A DNA stretch of 64,000 nt from Microbacterium sp. SY138 (GCF_039729145.1 NZ_CP155793.1:2170001-2234000); one strand, 5' to 3'. Positions 47,782 through 57,739 are shown, numbered from the stretch's first letter. Numbers and translations are program-made. Notes: generated by a model not told the origin, from the sequence alone.

Positions 47782-48189
47782 TCAGCGGCGTGCGGACTTC
47801 ACGGACTCGACCTTCTTGCGCAGGAAGATGAGAGGGAGCACTACGCTGCCCACCGCGGTGATCAGCCACACGATGACCGAACCGAGCAGCCAGCCGGTGA
47901 GGTCCGTGATGCGCAGCCCGCCGATGGGGAGCAGGACGACGACGATGAGGGAGATCAGCGTCGAGAAGATCCCGATGCCTCCCATCAGCACCGGCGCGTA
48001 GCGATTGGCGACCTTGGCGACCCACGGCGCGAGCACGCTCTGCAGGATCGCGAAGATCAGGATGCAGATGACGAAGCCCCACCACTTGTCCCATTCGATC
48101 TCGAAGCCGTCGAGCAGGAGGTCGGCGGCGATCAGGCCGAGACCGGCCGACACCACGTAGAGCAGGCCGCGGAAGAGGAATGTGATCAC
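47782..48189 (-). CDS. Four-helix membrane protein, phage-holin-4 (YvlD-like) family
   Basis: 135 residues and four membrane segments (about 2-22, 30-50, 60-85, 90-118) with a short basic tail. It resembles PF04020 (YvlD/holin superfamily IV), widespread in actinobacteria; the holin name is historical and there is no phage context. The GTG at 48189 was chosen because TATGCT lies exactly 6 bases upstream; a second GTG at 48231 is possible. Function unknown. It converges on cysE. Confidence 0.7.
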   Translation of the reverse strand: MITFLFRGLLYVVSAGLGLIAADLLLDGFEIEWDKWWGFVICILIFAILQSVLAPWVAKVANRYAPVLMGGIGIFSTLISLIVVVLLPIGGLRITDLTGWLLGSVIVWLITAVGSVVLPLIFLRKKVESVKSARR

Positions 48190-48195
48190 GCGCCG

Positions 48196-48201
48196 AGCAT
48201 A
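48196..48201 (-). promoter_or_regulatory. Predicted -10 box of the YvlD-like gene
   Basis: TATGCT, then CGGCGC, then GTG at 48189. This hexamer decides the start-codon choice. Confidence 0.55.
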
Positions 48202-48259
48202 GCGCTCCGCACGCCGGCCGTCGGGGAACACAGCATCCGCGCTCCCCGTCGGCGGGTCG

Positions 48260-49804
48260 TCACTGCGCCACGAAGAACGGGACGGCGCCGGTCAGGATGC
48301 CGACACCGAGCATGACCAGCGAGACGATCGTCGCACGCCACAGCACCTTGCGGTGGTGATCACCGAGGTTCACGCTCGCGAGCGACACGAGCAGCAGGAT
48401 CGCCGGCACGAGCGGGCTCTGCAGGTGCACGGGCTGCCCCGTGATGGACGCCCTCGCCATCTCGACAGGATCGATGCCGAAGTTCGCCGCGCTCTGGGCG
48501 AGCACCGGGAGGATGCCGAAGTAGAACGCATCGTTCGACATGAAGAACGTGAACGGGATCGAGAGGACGCCGGTGATCGGCGCCAGGAAAGGTCCGAGGG
48601 CCGGCGGCAGCACGTTCGTGATCCAGGTGGCCATCGCATCGACCATCCCGGTGCCGGTGAGCACGCCGACCAGGACCCCGGCCGCGATGACCATGGAGAC
48701 GACCCCCACGATGCTCGGAGCGTGCGCCACGATCTCCGACGCCTGCTCCTTGATGCCGCGGAAGTTGATGACGAGGGCCAGCCCGGCACCCACCATGAAC
48801 ACGTACGGCAGCGGCAGGATGTCGAGCACCAGCAGCACCATCACCGCGACGGTGAGCACCAGGTTGAACCAGATGAGCTTCGGCCGGAGGGTGGGGCGTG
48901 CAGGATCCAGCATCGTGTCGGCCATGGCCGTATCGGCAGGATCGACGTTCGCGGCCGAGACAGGGGCGTGTCCACCGGCGACGACCACCAGGTTCCCGGT
49001 GCGCAGCGACGCACGTGCACCCGGCTTCGGCTCGGCTCCGCGGAAGATCTTCGGCACCGTCGAGAGCGATCCCCCGTCGGCCCCGACCAGCAGCCCCCCG
49101 GAGTCCAGCCGTCCGAGTCGACGGCGTTCCTGCAGCCCCAGGATCCACGCGAAGCCGAGCGTCACGACGATCCCGGCGCCCAGCGCGGGAAGCATCGGGA
49201 CGAAGATGTCGGTCGGCTGCAGTCCCAGAGCGGTCGCCGCCCGGACCGTGGGCCCTCCCCACGGCACGATGTTCAGGGTGCCGTTCATGAGTCCGGCGAC
49301 GCACGTCAGCACGACCGGGCTCATCCCCAGTCGGAGGTATATCGGCAGCATCGCCGAGGTCGTGATGATGAAGGTCGTCGAGCCATCGCCGTCGAGGGAC
49401 ACCGCACCGGCGAGGATCGCGGTGCCGAGCACCACCTTGGCGGGATCGTCTCCGAGCAGGCGGGTGATCAGCCGGATGAGGGGATCGAAGAGCCCCACGT
49501 CGATCATGATGCCGAAGAACATGATCGCGAACATGAGCAGCGCCGCGGTCGGGGCCATCGCGCCGATCGAGTCGAGGATCATGTCGCCGAGGCCGAGGCC
49601 CGCTCCCGCGAAGAGTCCGAACGCGGTCGGCACGAGGATCAGGGCCACCATGGGCGTGAGGCGCTTGGTCATGATGAGCGTCATGAACGCGAGCACCATG
49701 GTGAATCCGAGGAGCACCAGCACCCACTCGGGCGGCACGAACGCCACGTCGTAGGTCGGCGCCTCTTCGGCGGCCGCGAACAGGCCGGTGAGTGCGTCTG
49801 GCAT
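48260..49804 (-). CDS. CitMHS family citrate transporter
   Basis: Probably imports divalent-metal-complexed citrate with protons. 514 residues and about 12 membrane segments split by a cytoplasmic loop (about 230-310). Motifs fit the CitMHS family: VSLDGDGSTTFIITTSAMLP, LNIVPWGGPTVRAA, and FMSNDAFYFGILPVL. ATG at 49804 follows an AAGGAG site. It is divergent from a CitA-like sensor kinase gene, which points to citrate or a related tricarboxylate as inducer. Confidence 0.9.
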   Translation of the reverse strand: MPDALTGLFAAAEEAPTYDVAFVPPEWVLVLLGFTMVLAFMTLIMTKRLTPMVALILVPTAFGLFAGAGLGLGDMILDSIGAMAPTAALLMFAIMFFGIMIDVGLFDPLIRLITRLLGDDPAKVVLGTAILAGAVSLDGDGSTTFIITTSAMLPIYLRLGMSPVVLTCVAGLMNGTLNIVPWGGPTVRAATALGLQPTDIFVPMLPALGAGIVVTLGFAWILGLQERRRLGRLDSGGLLVGADGGSLSTVPKIFRGAEPKPGARASLRTGNLVVVAGGHAPVSAANVDPADTAMADTMLDPARPTLRPKLIWFNLVLTVAVMVLLVLDILPLPYVFMVGAGLALVINFRGIKEQASEIVAHAPSIVGVVSMVIAAGVLVGVLTGTGMVDAMATWITNVLPPALGPFLAPITGVLSIPFTFFMSNDAFYFGILPVLAQSAANFGIDPVEMARASITGQPVHLQSPLVPAILLLVSLASVNLGDHHRKVLWRATIVSLVMLGVGILTGAVPFFVAQ

Positions 49805-49960
49805 GCGTTGACTCCTTCGTCGTGGCTCCGTCATCGGCGACGGATCCTGTCGAGACTAGGCAATCGACCACGTCCGGGTGCGGTATCCCGCATTCCCCGA
49901 CGTTGTGCGCGTAGCGTGGGTTCTGCGCATATTGCGCGGCAGGAGCGGAGGAGAAGCACG
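49805..49960. promoter_or_regulatory. Divergent promoter region of the citrate transporter and its two-component system
   Basis: 156 bases that should contain the response-regulator binding sites. A TGCGCA-TAT-TGCGCG element lies about 25 bases before the plus-strand ribosome-binding site. No clear -35/-10 pair is visible. Confidence 0.4.
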
Positions 49961-51616
49961 GTGCCGAGGACGATGTCGACCAGACCGCGGTTCGCCACGC
50001 GCGCCCTGCTGCTCCAGCTCGCCACGGTGACCCTCGTCGTCGCCCTCTGTACGGGCGTGTATCTGCTGCTCACCGTGCAGCAGTTGCGCGCAGAGGCCGA
50101 GTCGACCGCGTTGGGCATCGCCCGCACCCTCGCCGAGGACCCGCAGGTACGTGCAGAGGTCACGCGCATCTCGCTCTCGGACGGCACTCCCGACGCGGCG
50201 GAGCTGCGCGACGGCGACCTGCAGCGCATCGCCTCCGACGTGACGAGCCGCACCGGCGCGCTGTTCGTCGTGCTCACCGATGACAACGGCATCCGACTCG
50301 CGCACCCCACTCCCTCCCGCATAGGAGAAGTGGTCAGCACTCCCTACGAGGAGGTGCTCGCCGGCGCGGAGGTGGTCGACTGGCAGACGGGCACACTCGG
50401 CGAATCCGCACGGGCGAAAGTCCCCGTCCGCAACGACGCCGGTACGCCGGTGGGCGAGGTCAGCGTGGGTTTCGAGCGTGCCGGGGTGTTCGATGATCTC
50501 CCTCCCCTGCTGACGGTGATCGGAGTCACAGCGGCGGGTGCGCTCGCCCTGGCCGGCCTCGCATTCCTGCTGCTCCGCCGGCGCTGGGAGCGTCTGACCT
50601 TCGGAGTCCAGCCGGAAGAACTCGTGGCACTCGTCCAGAACCAGACGGCGGTGCTGGACGGCGTGGACGACGGCGTCATCGCCGTCGACCCCCGAGGAGT
50701 GGTGCGCGTGAGCAATGCCGCCGCCGATCGCCTGCTGGGGCTCCACGATCCCATCGGAAGGCCCATCGAGGAACTCGGCCTGACCACAGCCGTCCTCGAG
50801 GCGGCGACAGGCGCACGCCCCCGTTCCCGTGCCATCGTCGGCGACCGGATGCTCTACCTCGACTCTCGCCCCGTGGTGCGCGACGGCCACGCGCTCGGCG
50901 ACGTGCTGATCGTGCGTGATCGCACGGATCTGGTCGCCCTGACCGAGCGGCTGGAGACCGTCAGGACGATGACGGCGGCGTTGCGCGTACAGCGGCACGA
51001 GTTCGCCAACCGCATGCATGTGGCGGCCGGGCTCATCGACGCCGATCGGGTGCGAGAGGCGCGCACGTTCCTCGGCGAACTCGTGGAGCGGGGGCCGGTG
51101 GTGTTCCCCGTCGTCGGATTGGACCTCCTCGGCGATCCCTTCCTGCACTCGTTCCTCGGCGCCAAGGGCGTCGAGGCCGGGGAGCGCGGGGTGGCCCTTC
51201 GGATCGCGGACGACACCCAGGTGCTCGGGACCGTCCGCGAGGCGGAAGACGTCGCCACCGTGCTCGGCAACCTCATCGACAACGCCGTTGCCGCCGCCGT
51301 CGCAGGCGAGCGGAGACCACGCTGGGTCGAGGTCGCCGTGCTGGACGACGGCGACGCCCTCGTGTTCACCGTCTCCGATTCGGGGTCCGGCCTCGGGGGC
51401 AGCGACCCGTGGGCGCCGCCGTCGCGGGAGCAGGATGCCGCCGGAGACGTGCACGGGCACGGGATCGGGCTGCCCCTCTCGACGGAGATCGCCCGTCGGA
51501 GCGGTGGAGACCTCTGGGTGATCGATCCGGGCGGGCCCGACAGCGGCGCGGTGTTCGCCGCGCGCATCGGCGGAGCCATCGACAGAGCCCGCCACGATGA
51601 GAAGGAGAACACATGA
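49961..51616 (+). CDS. Sensor histidine kinase, CitA/DcuS type
   Basis: Senses an extracellular ligand, probably citrate. 551 residues: membrane helix 12-37, extracytoplasmic PAS-like sensor (about 40-180), second membrane helix (182-206), cytoplasmic PAS (about 225-320), then a DHp domain with the CitA/DcuS-type H-box HEFANRMHVAAGL (phospho-acceptor His346) and an ATPase domain with NLIDNAVAAA and DSGSGLGG. The GTG at 49961 follows AGGAGCGGAGGAG. The stop codon overlaps the response-regulator start by four bases. Confidence 0.93.
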   Translation: MPRTMSTRPRFATRALLLQLATVTLVVALCTGVYLLLTVQQLRAEAESTALGIARTLAEDPQVRAEVTRISLSDGTPDAAELRDGDLQRIASDVTSRTGALFVVLTDDNGIRLAHPTPSRIGEVVSTPYEEVLAGAEVVDWQTGTLGESARAKVPVRNDAGTPVGEVSVGFERAGVFDDLPPLLTVIGVTAAGALALAGLAFLLLRRRWERLTFGVQPEELVALVQNQTAVLDGVDDGVIAVDPRGVVRVSNAAADRLLGLHDPIGRPIEELGLTTAVLEAATGARPRSRAIVGDRMLYLDSRPVVRDGHALGDVLIVRDRTDLVALTERLETVRTMTAALRVQRHEFANRMHVAAGLIDADRVREARTFLGELVERGPVVFPVVGLDLLGDPFLHSFLGAKGVEAGERGVALRIADDTQVLGTVREAEDVATVLGNLIDNAVAAAVAGERRPRWVEVAVLDDGDALVFTVSDSGSGLGGSDPWAPPSREQDAAGDVHGHGIGLPLSTEIARRSGGDLWVIDPGGPDSGAVFAARIGGAIDRARHDEKENT

Positions 51617-52266
51617 CCGAGCCTCTGCGCGTGCTCATCCTCGACGACGACTTCCGAGTGGCCCAGCTGCATCAGGGCATCGTCGAGGAGCACCCCGGCT
51701 GCACCGTCACCGAGACCGTCCGCTCCCTCGCAGAGGCACGCGACAGCATCCGCTCGTCGCGCCCTGACCTCCTCGTCGCCGACGTCTTCCTCCCTGACGG
51801 CGACGGCATCGCGCTCGTACGGGAGTCCGGGGTCGACGCCATCCTCATCTCCGCGGCCGACGACGCGTCCACCGTGCGCAGGGCGCTCCGGTCGGGGGCC
51901 GTGGGCTACCTCGTCAAGCCGTTCGAGCGACGAGCGCTGTCGAGCCTCCTCGACCGCTACATCCGCTATCGGAACCTCCTCAGCGGTGATCGTGCGCTGC
52001 GCCAGGAAGACATCGATCGCGCCGCGGCGATCCTGCACGGTGCAGGTGAGCCGGTGTCGATCTCGCGCTCGGCGACGGAGCAGCTCGTGCTCGCGGCACT
52101 CGGCGACGGCGAAGCCTCAGCCGCCGAGATCGGCGAACGCGTCGGGATCTCCCGCGCGACCGCACAACGGCATCTGGCGGCGCTGGCCGCCAGGACCGTC
52201 GTCGAGGTTCGACTCAACTACGGCACGACAGGACGTCCCGAGCATCGGTACATCGCACGGACCTGA
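51613..52266 (+). CDS. Response regulator, CitB/DcuR type
   Basis: Partner of the sensor kinase upstream (ATGA overlap). 217 residues: receiver domain (1-120) with Asp11-13 acidic pocket (LILDDDFR), phospho-acceptor Asp57 (LLVADVFLPDGDG) and Lys in YLVKPFE, then a C-terminal winged-helix DNA-binding domain (about 150-215, ISRATAQRHLAALAARTVVEV). It probably activates the divergent citrate transporter gene. Confidence 0.92.
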   Translation: MTEPLRVLILDDDFRVAQLHQGIVEEHPGCTVTETVRSLAEARDSIRSSRPDLLVADVFLPDGDGIALVRESGVDAILISAADDASTVRRALRSGAVGYLVKPFERRALSSLLDRYIRYRNLLSGDRALRQEDIDRAAAILHGAGEPVSISRSATEQLVLAALGDGEASAAEIGERVGISRATAQRHLAALAARTVVEVRLNYGTTGRPEHRYIART

Positions 52267-52269
52267 TGC

Positions 52270-52283
52270 GGGGCGCGTGCCCC
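52270..52283. terminator. Small hairpin between the response regulator gene and prfA
   Basis: GGGGC-GCGT-GCCCC in a 21-base convergent gap; may end transcription from both sides. Confidence 0.4.
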
Positions 52284-52287
52284 TCGC

Positions 52288-53367
52288 TCAGGACTCGGAG
52301 CCGACCGCGGCGAGCCGGGCTTCCTCGTCGGCGGTGATGGCGCTCTCGATCAGCGGATCGAGTGCGCCGTCCATCACCTGATCGAGGTTGTACGCCTTGA
52401 ACCCGGTGCGATGATCCGCGATGCGGTTCTCGGGGAAGTTGTAGGTGCGGATGCGCTCCGAGCGGTCCATGCCCCGGATCTGCGATCGGCGGGCGTCGGA
52501 AGCCGCGGCGTCGAGTTCCTCCTGCTGTCGCGCGAGCAGGCGGGCGCGCAGCACACGCATGCCGGCCTCGCGGTTCTGCAGCTGGGACTTCTCGTTCTGC
52601 ATCGAGACGACGATGCCGGTCGGCACGTGGGTGATGCGCACGGCGGAGTCCGTCGTGTTCACGGACTGGCCGCCGGGGCCGGACGACCGGAAGACGTCGA
52701 TCTTCAGGTCGTTCTGGTCGATGTGGATCTCTTCCGGCTCATCGACCTCGGGGAACACGAGCACACCGGTGGTGGAGGTGTGGATGCGCCCCTGCGACTC
52801 CGTCGCCGGTACACGCTGCACGCGATGAACTCCGCCCTCGTACTTCAGGTGCGCCCAGACGCCCTGTGCGGGATCGGAGGACGAGCCCTTGATCGCGACC
52901 TGGACGTCCTTATAGCCGCCGAGGTCGGATTCGTTGCGCTCGAGCAGCTCCGTCTTCCAGCCCTTGGAGGCCGCGTACTGGATGTACATGCGCAGCAGGT
53001 CGGCGGCGAACAGCGCGGATTCCGCGCCGCCCTCCCCCGCCTTGATCTCCATGATCACGTCACGGGCGTCGTCCGGGTCGCGCGGGATCAGCAGACGTCG
53101 GAGGCGCTCCTGCGAGAGCTGAAGCTCCTCCTCCATCGCCGGGATCTCCGCGGCGATGGACTCGTCCTCGCGGGCGAACTCGCGAGCGGTCTCCAGATCG
53201 TCGGTGGCAGCGACCCAGGCCTCGTAGGCGGCGACGATGCGCGACAGCTCGGCGTAGCGGCGATTGACGCGCTTGGCCCGGGCGGCGTCGGCGTGCACCG
53301 CCGGGTCGGAGAGCTCCTCCTGCACCCGGCGATGCTCATCGATCAGAGTCTGGACGGACTCGAACAC
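52288..53367 (-). CDS. prfA: Peptide chain release factor 1
   Basis: Recognises UAA and UAG stop codons. 359 residues with the tripeptide anticodon PAT (187-189) and the GGQ loop (232-234, [11 protein letters not shown]), which is the PrmC methylation site. The PAT motif separates it from RF2. GTG start 11 bases after the rho stop codon, so the two are cotranscribed. Confidence 0.97.
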   Translation of the reverse strand: MFESVQTLIDEHRRVQEELSDPAVHADAARAKRVNRRYAELSRIVAAYEAWVAATDDLETAREFAREDESIAAEIPAMEEELQLSQERLRRLLIPRDPDDARDVIMEIKAGEGGAESALFAADLLRMYIQYAASKGWKTELLERNESDLGGYKDVQVAIKGSSSDPAQGVWAHLKYEGGVHRVQRVPATESQGRIHTSTTGVLVFPEVDEPEEIHIDQNDLKIDVFRSSGPGGQSVNTTDSAVRITHVPTGIVVSMQNEKSQLQNREAGMRVLRARLLARQQEELDAAASDARRSQIRGMDRSERIRTYNFPENRIADHRTGFKAYNLDQVMDGALDPLIESAITADEEARLAAVGSES

Positions 53368-53378
53368 GGCTCAGCCGC

Positions 53379-55289
53379 TCAGCGGATGTTGTTGTCGTGC
53401 CCGTGCGCACCCGAGGGGAGCGTCGGGATCGACTTCTGCATCTGCACGAGGAACTCGACGTTCGAGTTGGTCTCCTTGAGCTTGCCGAGCACGACCTCGA
53501 GGGCCTGCTGCTGGTCGAGGCCGGCGAGGGCGCGACGCAGCTTCCAGGTGATCTTGACCTCGTCGGCCGAGAGCAGCATCTCCTCGCGACGAGTGCTCGA
53601 CGCGTTCACGTCAACCGCCGGGAAGATGCGCTTGTCGGCCAGCTGGCGGGACAGACGCAGCTCGCTGTTGCCGGTGCCCTTGAACTCCTCGAAGATGACC
53701 TCGTCCATCTTGGAGCCGGTCTCGACCAGCGCCGTGGCGAGGATCGTGAGGGATCCACCGTTCTCGATGTTGCGCGCAGCGCCGAAGAAGCGCTTGGGCG
53801 GGTACAGCGCCGACGCGTCGACACCACCGCTGAGCACACGACCCGATGCCGGGGCCGCCAGGTTGTAGGCCCGGCCGAGGCGGGTGATCGAGTCGAGCAG
53901 CACCACGACGTCGCGGCCGAGCTCGACCAGGCGCTTCGCGCGTTCGATCGCGAGTTCGGCGACGGTCGTGTGGTCTTCGGCCGGACGGTCGAACGTCGAG
54001 GCGATGACCTCGCCCTTGACCGAGCGCTCCATGTCGGTGACCTCTTCGGGGCGCTCGTCGACGAGCACGACCATGAGGTGGACCTCAGGGTTGTTCTGCG
54101 CGATCGCGTTCGCGATCTGCTGCAGGACGATGGTCTTTCCGGCCTTGGGCGGCGCGACGATCAGGCCACGCTGGCCCTTGCCGACCGGGGCGACCAGGTC
54201 GATGATGCGCTGGGTCAGCTTCTCCGGAGCCGTCTCCATGCGCAGGCGCTCCTGCGGGTACAGCGGGGTGAGCTTACCGAACTCCACGCGGGTGGCCGCG
54301 TCGTCGATCGAGAGGCCGTTGATCGAGTCGACCTTGACGAGGGCGTTGTACTTCTGGCGCCCCTGCTGCTCGCCCTCACGCGGCTGCTTGATCGAACCGA
54401 CGACCGCGTCGCCCTTGCGCAGGTTGTACTTCTTCACCTGACCGAGCGACACGTACACGTCGCTCGGACCGGCGAGGTATCCGGTCGTACGGACGAACGC
54501 GTAGTTGTCGAGCACGTCGAGGATGCCGGCGATCGGGATCAGGACATCGTCCTCGCCGATCTCGGTGTCGAACTCGTCGGTCGGCACACCGCTGCGGCGC
54601 TTGTTGCGCTGACGGTTGCGGTTGTTGCCACCGGCCTGGTCGTCATCGGCAGCGGGCTGTGCCTGCTGCTCCTGCGCCGCGCCGTTCTGGCCACGTCCGC
54701 GGTTGCGGCTGCGGTTGCGGTTGCGACCGCGGCCACCCTGCTCCTCGCCACCGTCGGACGAGTCCGAGTCGCCGTTCTGCGAGTTCTCCGCAGGCGCGGC
54801 GTCGGAACCGGTTTCCGCCGTCGGCTCGGCAGCGGGCGGCTCGGCGTCGGCAGCGGGCTTCTGTGCTCCGCGGCGTCCGCGCCCGGTCGTCTTGGGTGCG
54901 GGCTCGGCCGGCGCCTCGGCCGTGGCAGTAGCTGCGGCATCGGCAGCAGGCGCTTCGGCGGCAGCGGTATCCGCGGCAGGAGCCTCGGCATCCGCCTTCT
55001 TCGCACGGCTGCGGCTCGGGCGCTTCGCCTTCGGCGCGGCTTCGGCGGCATCTGCGCCGGCGGATGCGGAATCGGCTGCAGCCGCTTCCGGCGCGGCATC
55101 CGTCTTCGCCGCCTTCTCGGCCTTCGCCGCCTCGGCCTTCTCGGCCTTGGCCGCAGCCGTCGCGGTGCTCGCACGACGCGGCGCGCGCTTGCGGGCAGGC
55201 GCGGACTCGGTCGTCGACTCCGCGGATGCCGCGGGTGCCTCGGCGGTGGGCGCCGACTGATCGTTCTGGGTCTCGGAGAGGTTCTCCAC
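53379..55289 (-). CDS. rho: Transcription termination factor Rho
   Basis: Hexameric RNA helicase that ends transcription. 636 residues: about 250 N-terminal residues are an actinobacterial insertion, first Ala/Glu/Lys-rich, then acidic, then Arg/Asn/Gln-rich (RGRNRNRSRNRGRGQ). The RNA-binding cold-shock domain follows (around 260-330), then the ATPase with Walker A PPKAGKT and the VVLLDSITRLGRAYN segment. The GTG at 55289 was chosen because GGGAG precedes it; an ATG at 55310 in the same frame lacks a good site. Confidence 0.94.
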   Translation of the reverse strand: MENLSETQNDQSAPTAEAPAASAESTTESAPARKRAPRRASTATAAAKAEKAEAAKAEKAAKTDAAPEAAAADSASAGADAAEAAPKAKRPSRSRAKKADAEAPAADTAAAEAPAADAAATATAEAPAEPAPKTTGRGRRGAQKPAADAEPPAAEPTAETGSDAAPAENSQNGDSDSSDGGEEQGGRGRNRNRSRNRGRGQNGAAQEQQAQPAADDDQAGGNNRNRQRNKRRSGVPTDEFDTEIGEDDVLIPIAGILDVLDNYAFVRTTGYLAGPSDVYVSLGQVKKYNLRKGDAVVGSIKQPREGEQQGRQKYNALVKVDSINGLSIDDAATRVEFGKLTPLYPQERLRMETAPEKLTQRIIDLVAPVGKGQRGLIVAPPKAGKTIVLQQIANAIAQNNPEVHLMVVLVDERPEEVTDMERSVKGEVIASTFDRPAEDHTTVAELAIERAKRLVELGRDVVVLLDSITRLGRAYNLAAPASGRVLSGGVDASALYPPKRFFGAARNIENGGSLTILATALVETGSKMDEVIFEEFKGTGNSELRLSRQLADKRIFPAVDVNASSTRREEMLLSADEVKITWKLRRALAGLDQQQALEVVLGKLKETNSNVEFLVQMQKSIPTLPSGAHGHDNNIR

Positions 55290-55469
55290 GAGTACTCCCT
55301 TATATGTCATGGGGAATGAGCGTTGAACGCACACAACGGGTGCTGCGCGCGATCGCACGGGCTGACGCTCGGCGCCAGCCAGCCTCGGCAGGCGGCTCTG
55401 GAATGAGCTCTGCCACAGGGGTTTGCGTGCGGGTCTTGCAAGAGATGCAATGGGGCCAGATTCACGCAG
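55290..55469 (-). promoter_or_regulatory. Leader and probable promoter region of rho
   Basis: 180 bases between the thrB stop codon and the rho start. Long leaders are common for rho because Rho represses its own gene by early termination. I see no tRNA, no rpmE (the L31 gene often found here) and no clear promoter boxes. Confidence 0.45.
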
Positions 55470-56438
55470 TTACGTGGAGCCCTCCGCTCGAGTCCCCACT
55501 GTACCACCACGGACGTCGACTGCGAGCAGGAGCGCCTCCCACGGGGTGTCGGTGACTCGATCGGCCAGCTCGACCGCATCCTGGCGGCTGCCGGGACCGT
55601 CGGCAAGCACGAGGACGCTCGGGCCGGCTCCGGAGACGACGGCCGCGAAGCCTGCGGCCCGCAGTGCCTGCACGAGACGCTGCGTCTCGGGCATGGCTCC
55701 GGCCCGGTAGTCCTGGTGCAGGCGGTCGGCGGTCGCGTCCAGGAGGAGTTCGGGGCTCTGCATCAAAGCGGCGATCAGCAACGCCGAGCGCGAGACGTTG
55801 AACACGGCATCGGCGGTGGACACCTGCGGGGGCTGCAGCGATCGCGCCTGCGACGTCGACATCGTGTACGCGGGGACGAGCACGAGAGGCGACACGCCGC
55901 GATGCACGAGCAGCTTCTTGTGCTGTGGTCCGCGCTCGGACATCCACGCGATCGTCAGCCCGCCGAACAGCGCCGGAGCCACGTTGTCGGGGTGGCCCTC
56001 CAGCTCGGTCGCGAGGCGGAGGAGGTCGGTGTCGCCGATCTCGACGTCGCCCGCGAGCAGCCCCTTCGCGGCGAGGACTCCCGCGGCGACGGCGGCTCCG
56101 GAGGACCCGAGGCCGCGACCGTGCGGCACGCCGTTCTCGGCGACGATCCGCAGCCCGGGTACCGGGCGGCCAGCGTCGGCGAAGACGTACGCGATGGTGC
56201 GGACGATCAGGTTCGACTCGTCGCGGGGGATCTCGGTCGCGCCGGATCCCGTCACCTCGATCTCCAACTGCCCCGGAGGCAGGGCCGTCACCTCGAGGGT
56301 GTCGTAGATGCTGAGCGCCAGGCCCAGCGTGTCGAAGCCGGGGCCGAGGTTGGCGCTCGTCGCGGGAACCCGCACCTCGACGGTGCGCCCCGGCACCGCG
56401 TCGCCTGCGGCCGGCGCGAGGGCTGCCGCCATCGTCAC
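55470..56438 (-). CDS. thrB: Homoserine kinase
   Basis: Phosphorylates homoserine for threonine synthesis; GHMP kinase family. 322 residues with VRVPATSANLGPGFDTLGLAL at the N-terminus, the ATP-binding [15 protein letters not shown] motif, and VVSGAGPSVLVL near the end. The GTG start overlaps the hom stop codon by four bases (GTGA). The thrC gene that often lies between hom and thrB is absent here. Confidence 0.95.
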   Translation of the reverse strand: MTMAAALAPAAGDAVPGRTVEVRVPATSANLGPGFDTLGLALSIYDTLEVTALPPGQLEIEVTGSGATEIPRDESNLIVRTIAYVFADAGRPVPGLRIVAENGVPHGRGLGSSGAAVAAGVLAAKGLLAGDVEIGDTDLLRLATELEGHPDNVAPALFGGLTIAWMSERGPQHKKLLVHRGVSPLVLVPAYTMSTSQARSLQPPQVSTADAVFNVSRSALLIAALMQSPELLLDATADRLHQDYRAGAMPETQRLVQALRAAGFAAVVSGAGPSVLVLADGPGSRQDAVELADRVTDTPWEALLLAVDVRGGTVGTRAEGST

Positions 56439-57739
56439 TCGCCCTCCACCCGGAGCACCGAGACCACGCGGGCCACGACCTCGCTGTCGGCGAGAGCGTC
56501 GACGGTGGCGCTGAGTGCCTGCTCGGTCGCGCGATGCGTGCCGATGATCAGACGGGCGGTCGGTTCGTCCTCCCCCTCGACGGTCTGCACGACCGTCGCC
56601 ACCGAGACGTCGCCGTCGCTGAGGATGCTCGCGACGGTGGCCAGCACGCCGGGCGCATCCGCGACCTCGAGCGTGATCTGGTAACGGGTGGTGACGTGGC
56701 CGATCGGCACGACGGGAAGGTTGGCGCGAGTGGACTCCCCCACCCCGACCCCGCCGGCGATGTGGCGACGGGCGGCCGAGACGACGTCGCCGAGCACCGC
56801 GGACGCGGTCTGCACACCGCCGGCACCTGCACCGTAGAACATCAGCGAGCCGGCGGCCTCGGCCTCGACGAACACCGCGTTGTTCGCGCCGTGCACGGAG
56901 GCGAGCGGATGCGAGGTGGGCACAAGGGCCGGGTAGACCCGCACCGAGATGGACTCGGCGCCGTTCGCCTCGATGCGCTCGCAGACGGCGAGCAGCTTGA
57001 TCACGAAGCCGGCGGCGCGAGCCTCTTCGATCATGGAGGCCGTGATCGAAGTGATGCCCTCGCGGTAGACGGCGTCGAGCGGGACCGCGGTGTGGAACGC
57101 GAGACTCGCGAGGATGGCGGCCTTCTGCGCGGCGTCGTACCCCTCGACGTCGGCCGTGGGATCGGCCTCTGCGTAGCCCAGGCGCTGCGCATCGGCGAGC
57201 ACGTCGGCGAAGTCGGCGCCCTCGGTGTCCATCCGGTCGAGGATGTAGTTCGTGGTGCCGTTCACGATGCCCATGATGCGCACCACACGGTCGCCGGCGA
57301 GCGAGTCGCGCAGCGGACGGATGATCGGGATCGCTCCCGCGGCCGCGGCCTCGTAGTACACGGAGGCGCCCACGCGGTCGGCCGCCTCGAAGAGTTCGGG
57401 CCCGTGCGTCGCCAGCAGCGCCTTGTTGGCTGTCACGACGTCGGCTCCGGATCCGATCGCCTGCAGGATGCTCGTGCGGGCCGGCTCGATTCCGCCGATG
57501 AGCTCGATCACGATGTCGGCACCCAGGATCAGCGACTCGGCGTCGGTGGTGAAGAGCTCCTTGGGCAGGTCGACGTCACGGGGAGCGTCGACGTCGCGCA
57601 CGGCGATGCCGGCGAGCTCCAGTTCGGCGCCGGCACGGTCGGCGAGCTCGTCGCCGTGTCGCAGCAGGAGTGCCGCCACCTGAGAGCCGACCGCTCCGGC
57701 ACCCAGCAGCGCCACGCGAAGTCGTCGGTAATCAGTCAT
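56435..57739 (-). CDS. hom: Homoserine dehydrogenase
   Basis: Reduces aspartate semialdehyde to homoserine. 434 residues: NAD(P) domain with LGAGAVGSQVAALLL, catalytic domain (GTTNYIL, DPTADVEGYDAAQK), and a C-terminal ACT domain (about 355-434) for feedback control by threonine. ATG follows an AAGGAG site. It lies 21 bases after lysA, so lysA-hom-thrB form one operon covering two aspartate-family branches. Confidence 0.96.
   Translation of the reverse strand: MTDYRRLRVALLGAGAVGSQVAALLLRHGDELADRAGAELELAGIAVRDVDAPRDVDLPKELFTTDAESLILGADIVIELIGGIEPARTSILQAIGSGADVVTANKALLATHGPELFEAADRVGASVYYEAAAAGAIPIIRPLRDSLAGDRVVRIMGIVNGTTNYILDRMDTEGADFADVLADAQRLGYAEADPTADVEGYDAAQKAAILASLAFHTAVPLDAVYREGITSITASMIEEARAAGFVIKLLAVCERIEANGAESISVRVYPALVPTSHPLASVHGANNAVFVEAEAAGSLMFYGAGAGGVQTASAVLGDVVSAARRHIAGGVGVGESTRANLPVVPIGHVTTRYQITLEVADAPGVLATVASILSDGDVSVATVVQTVEGEDEPTARLIIGTHRATEQALSATVDALADSEVVARVVSVLRVEGE

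Noticed and set aside
47782..48189. Prophage holin
   Set aside because: The family name is historical; no phage genes surround it.
48353..49960. 536 extra codons upstream of the sensor kinase in the same frame
   Set aside because: This part overlaps the CitMHS gene in antisense, is Arg/Asp/His-rich, and a strong ribosome-binding site marks the true GTG at 49961.
55290..55469. tRNA or riboswitch in the rho leader
   Set aside because: No cloverleaf or known riboswitch pattern could be drawn by eye.
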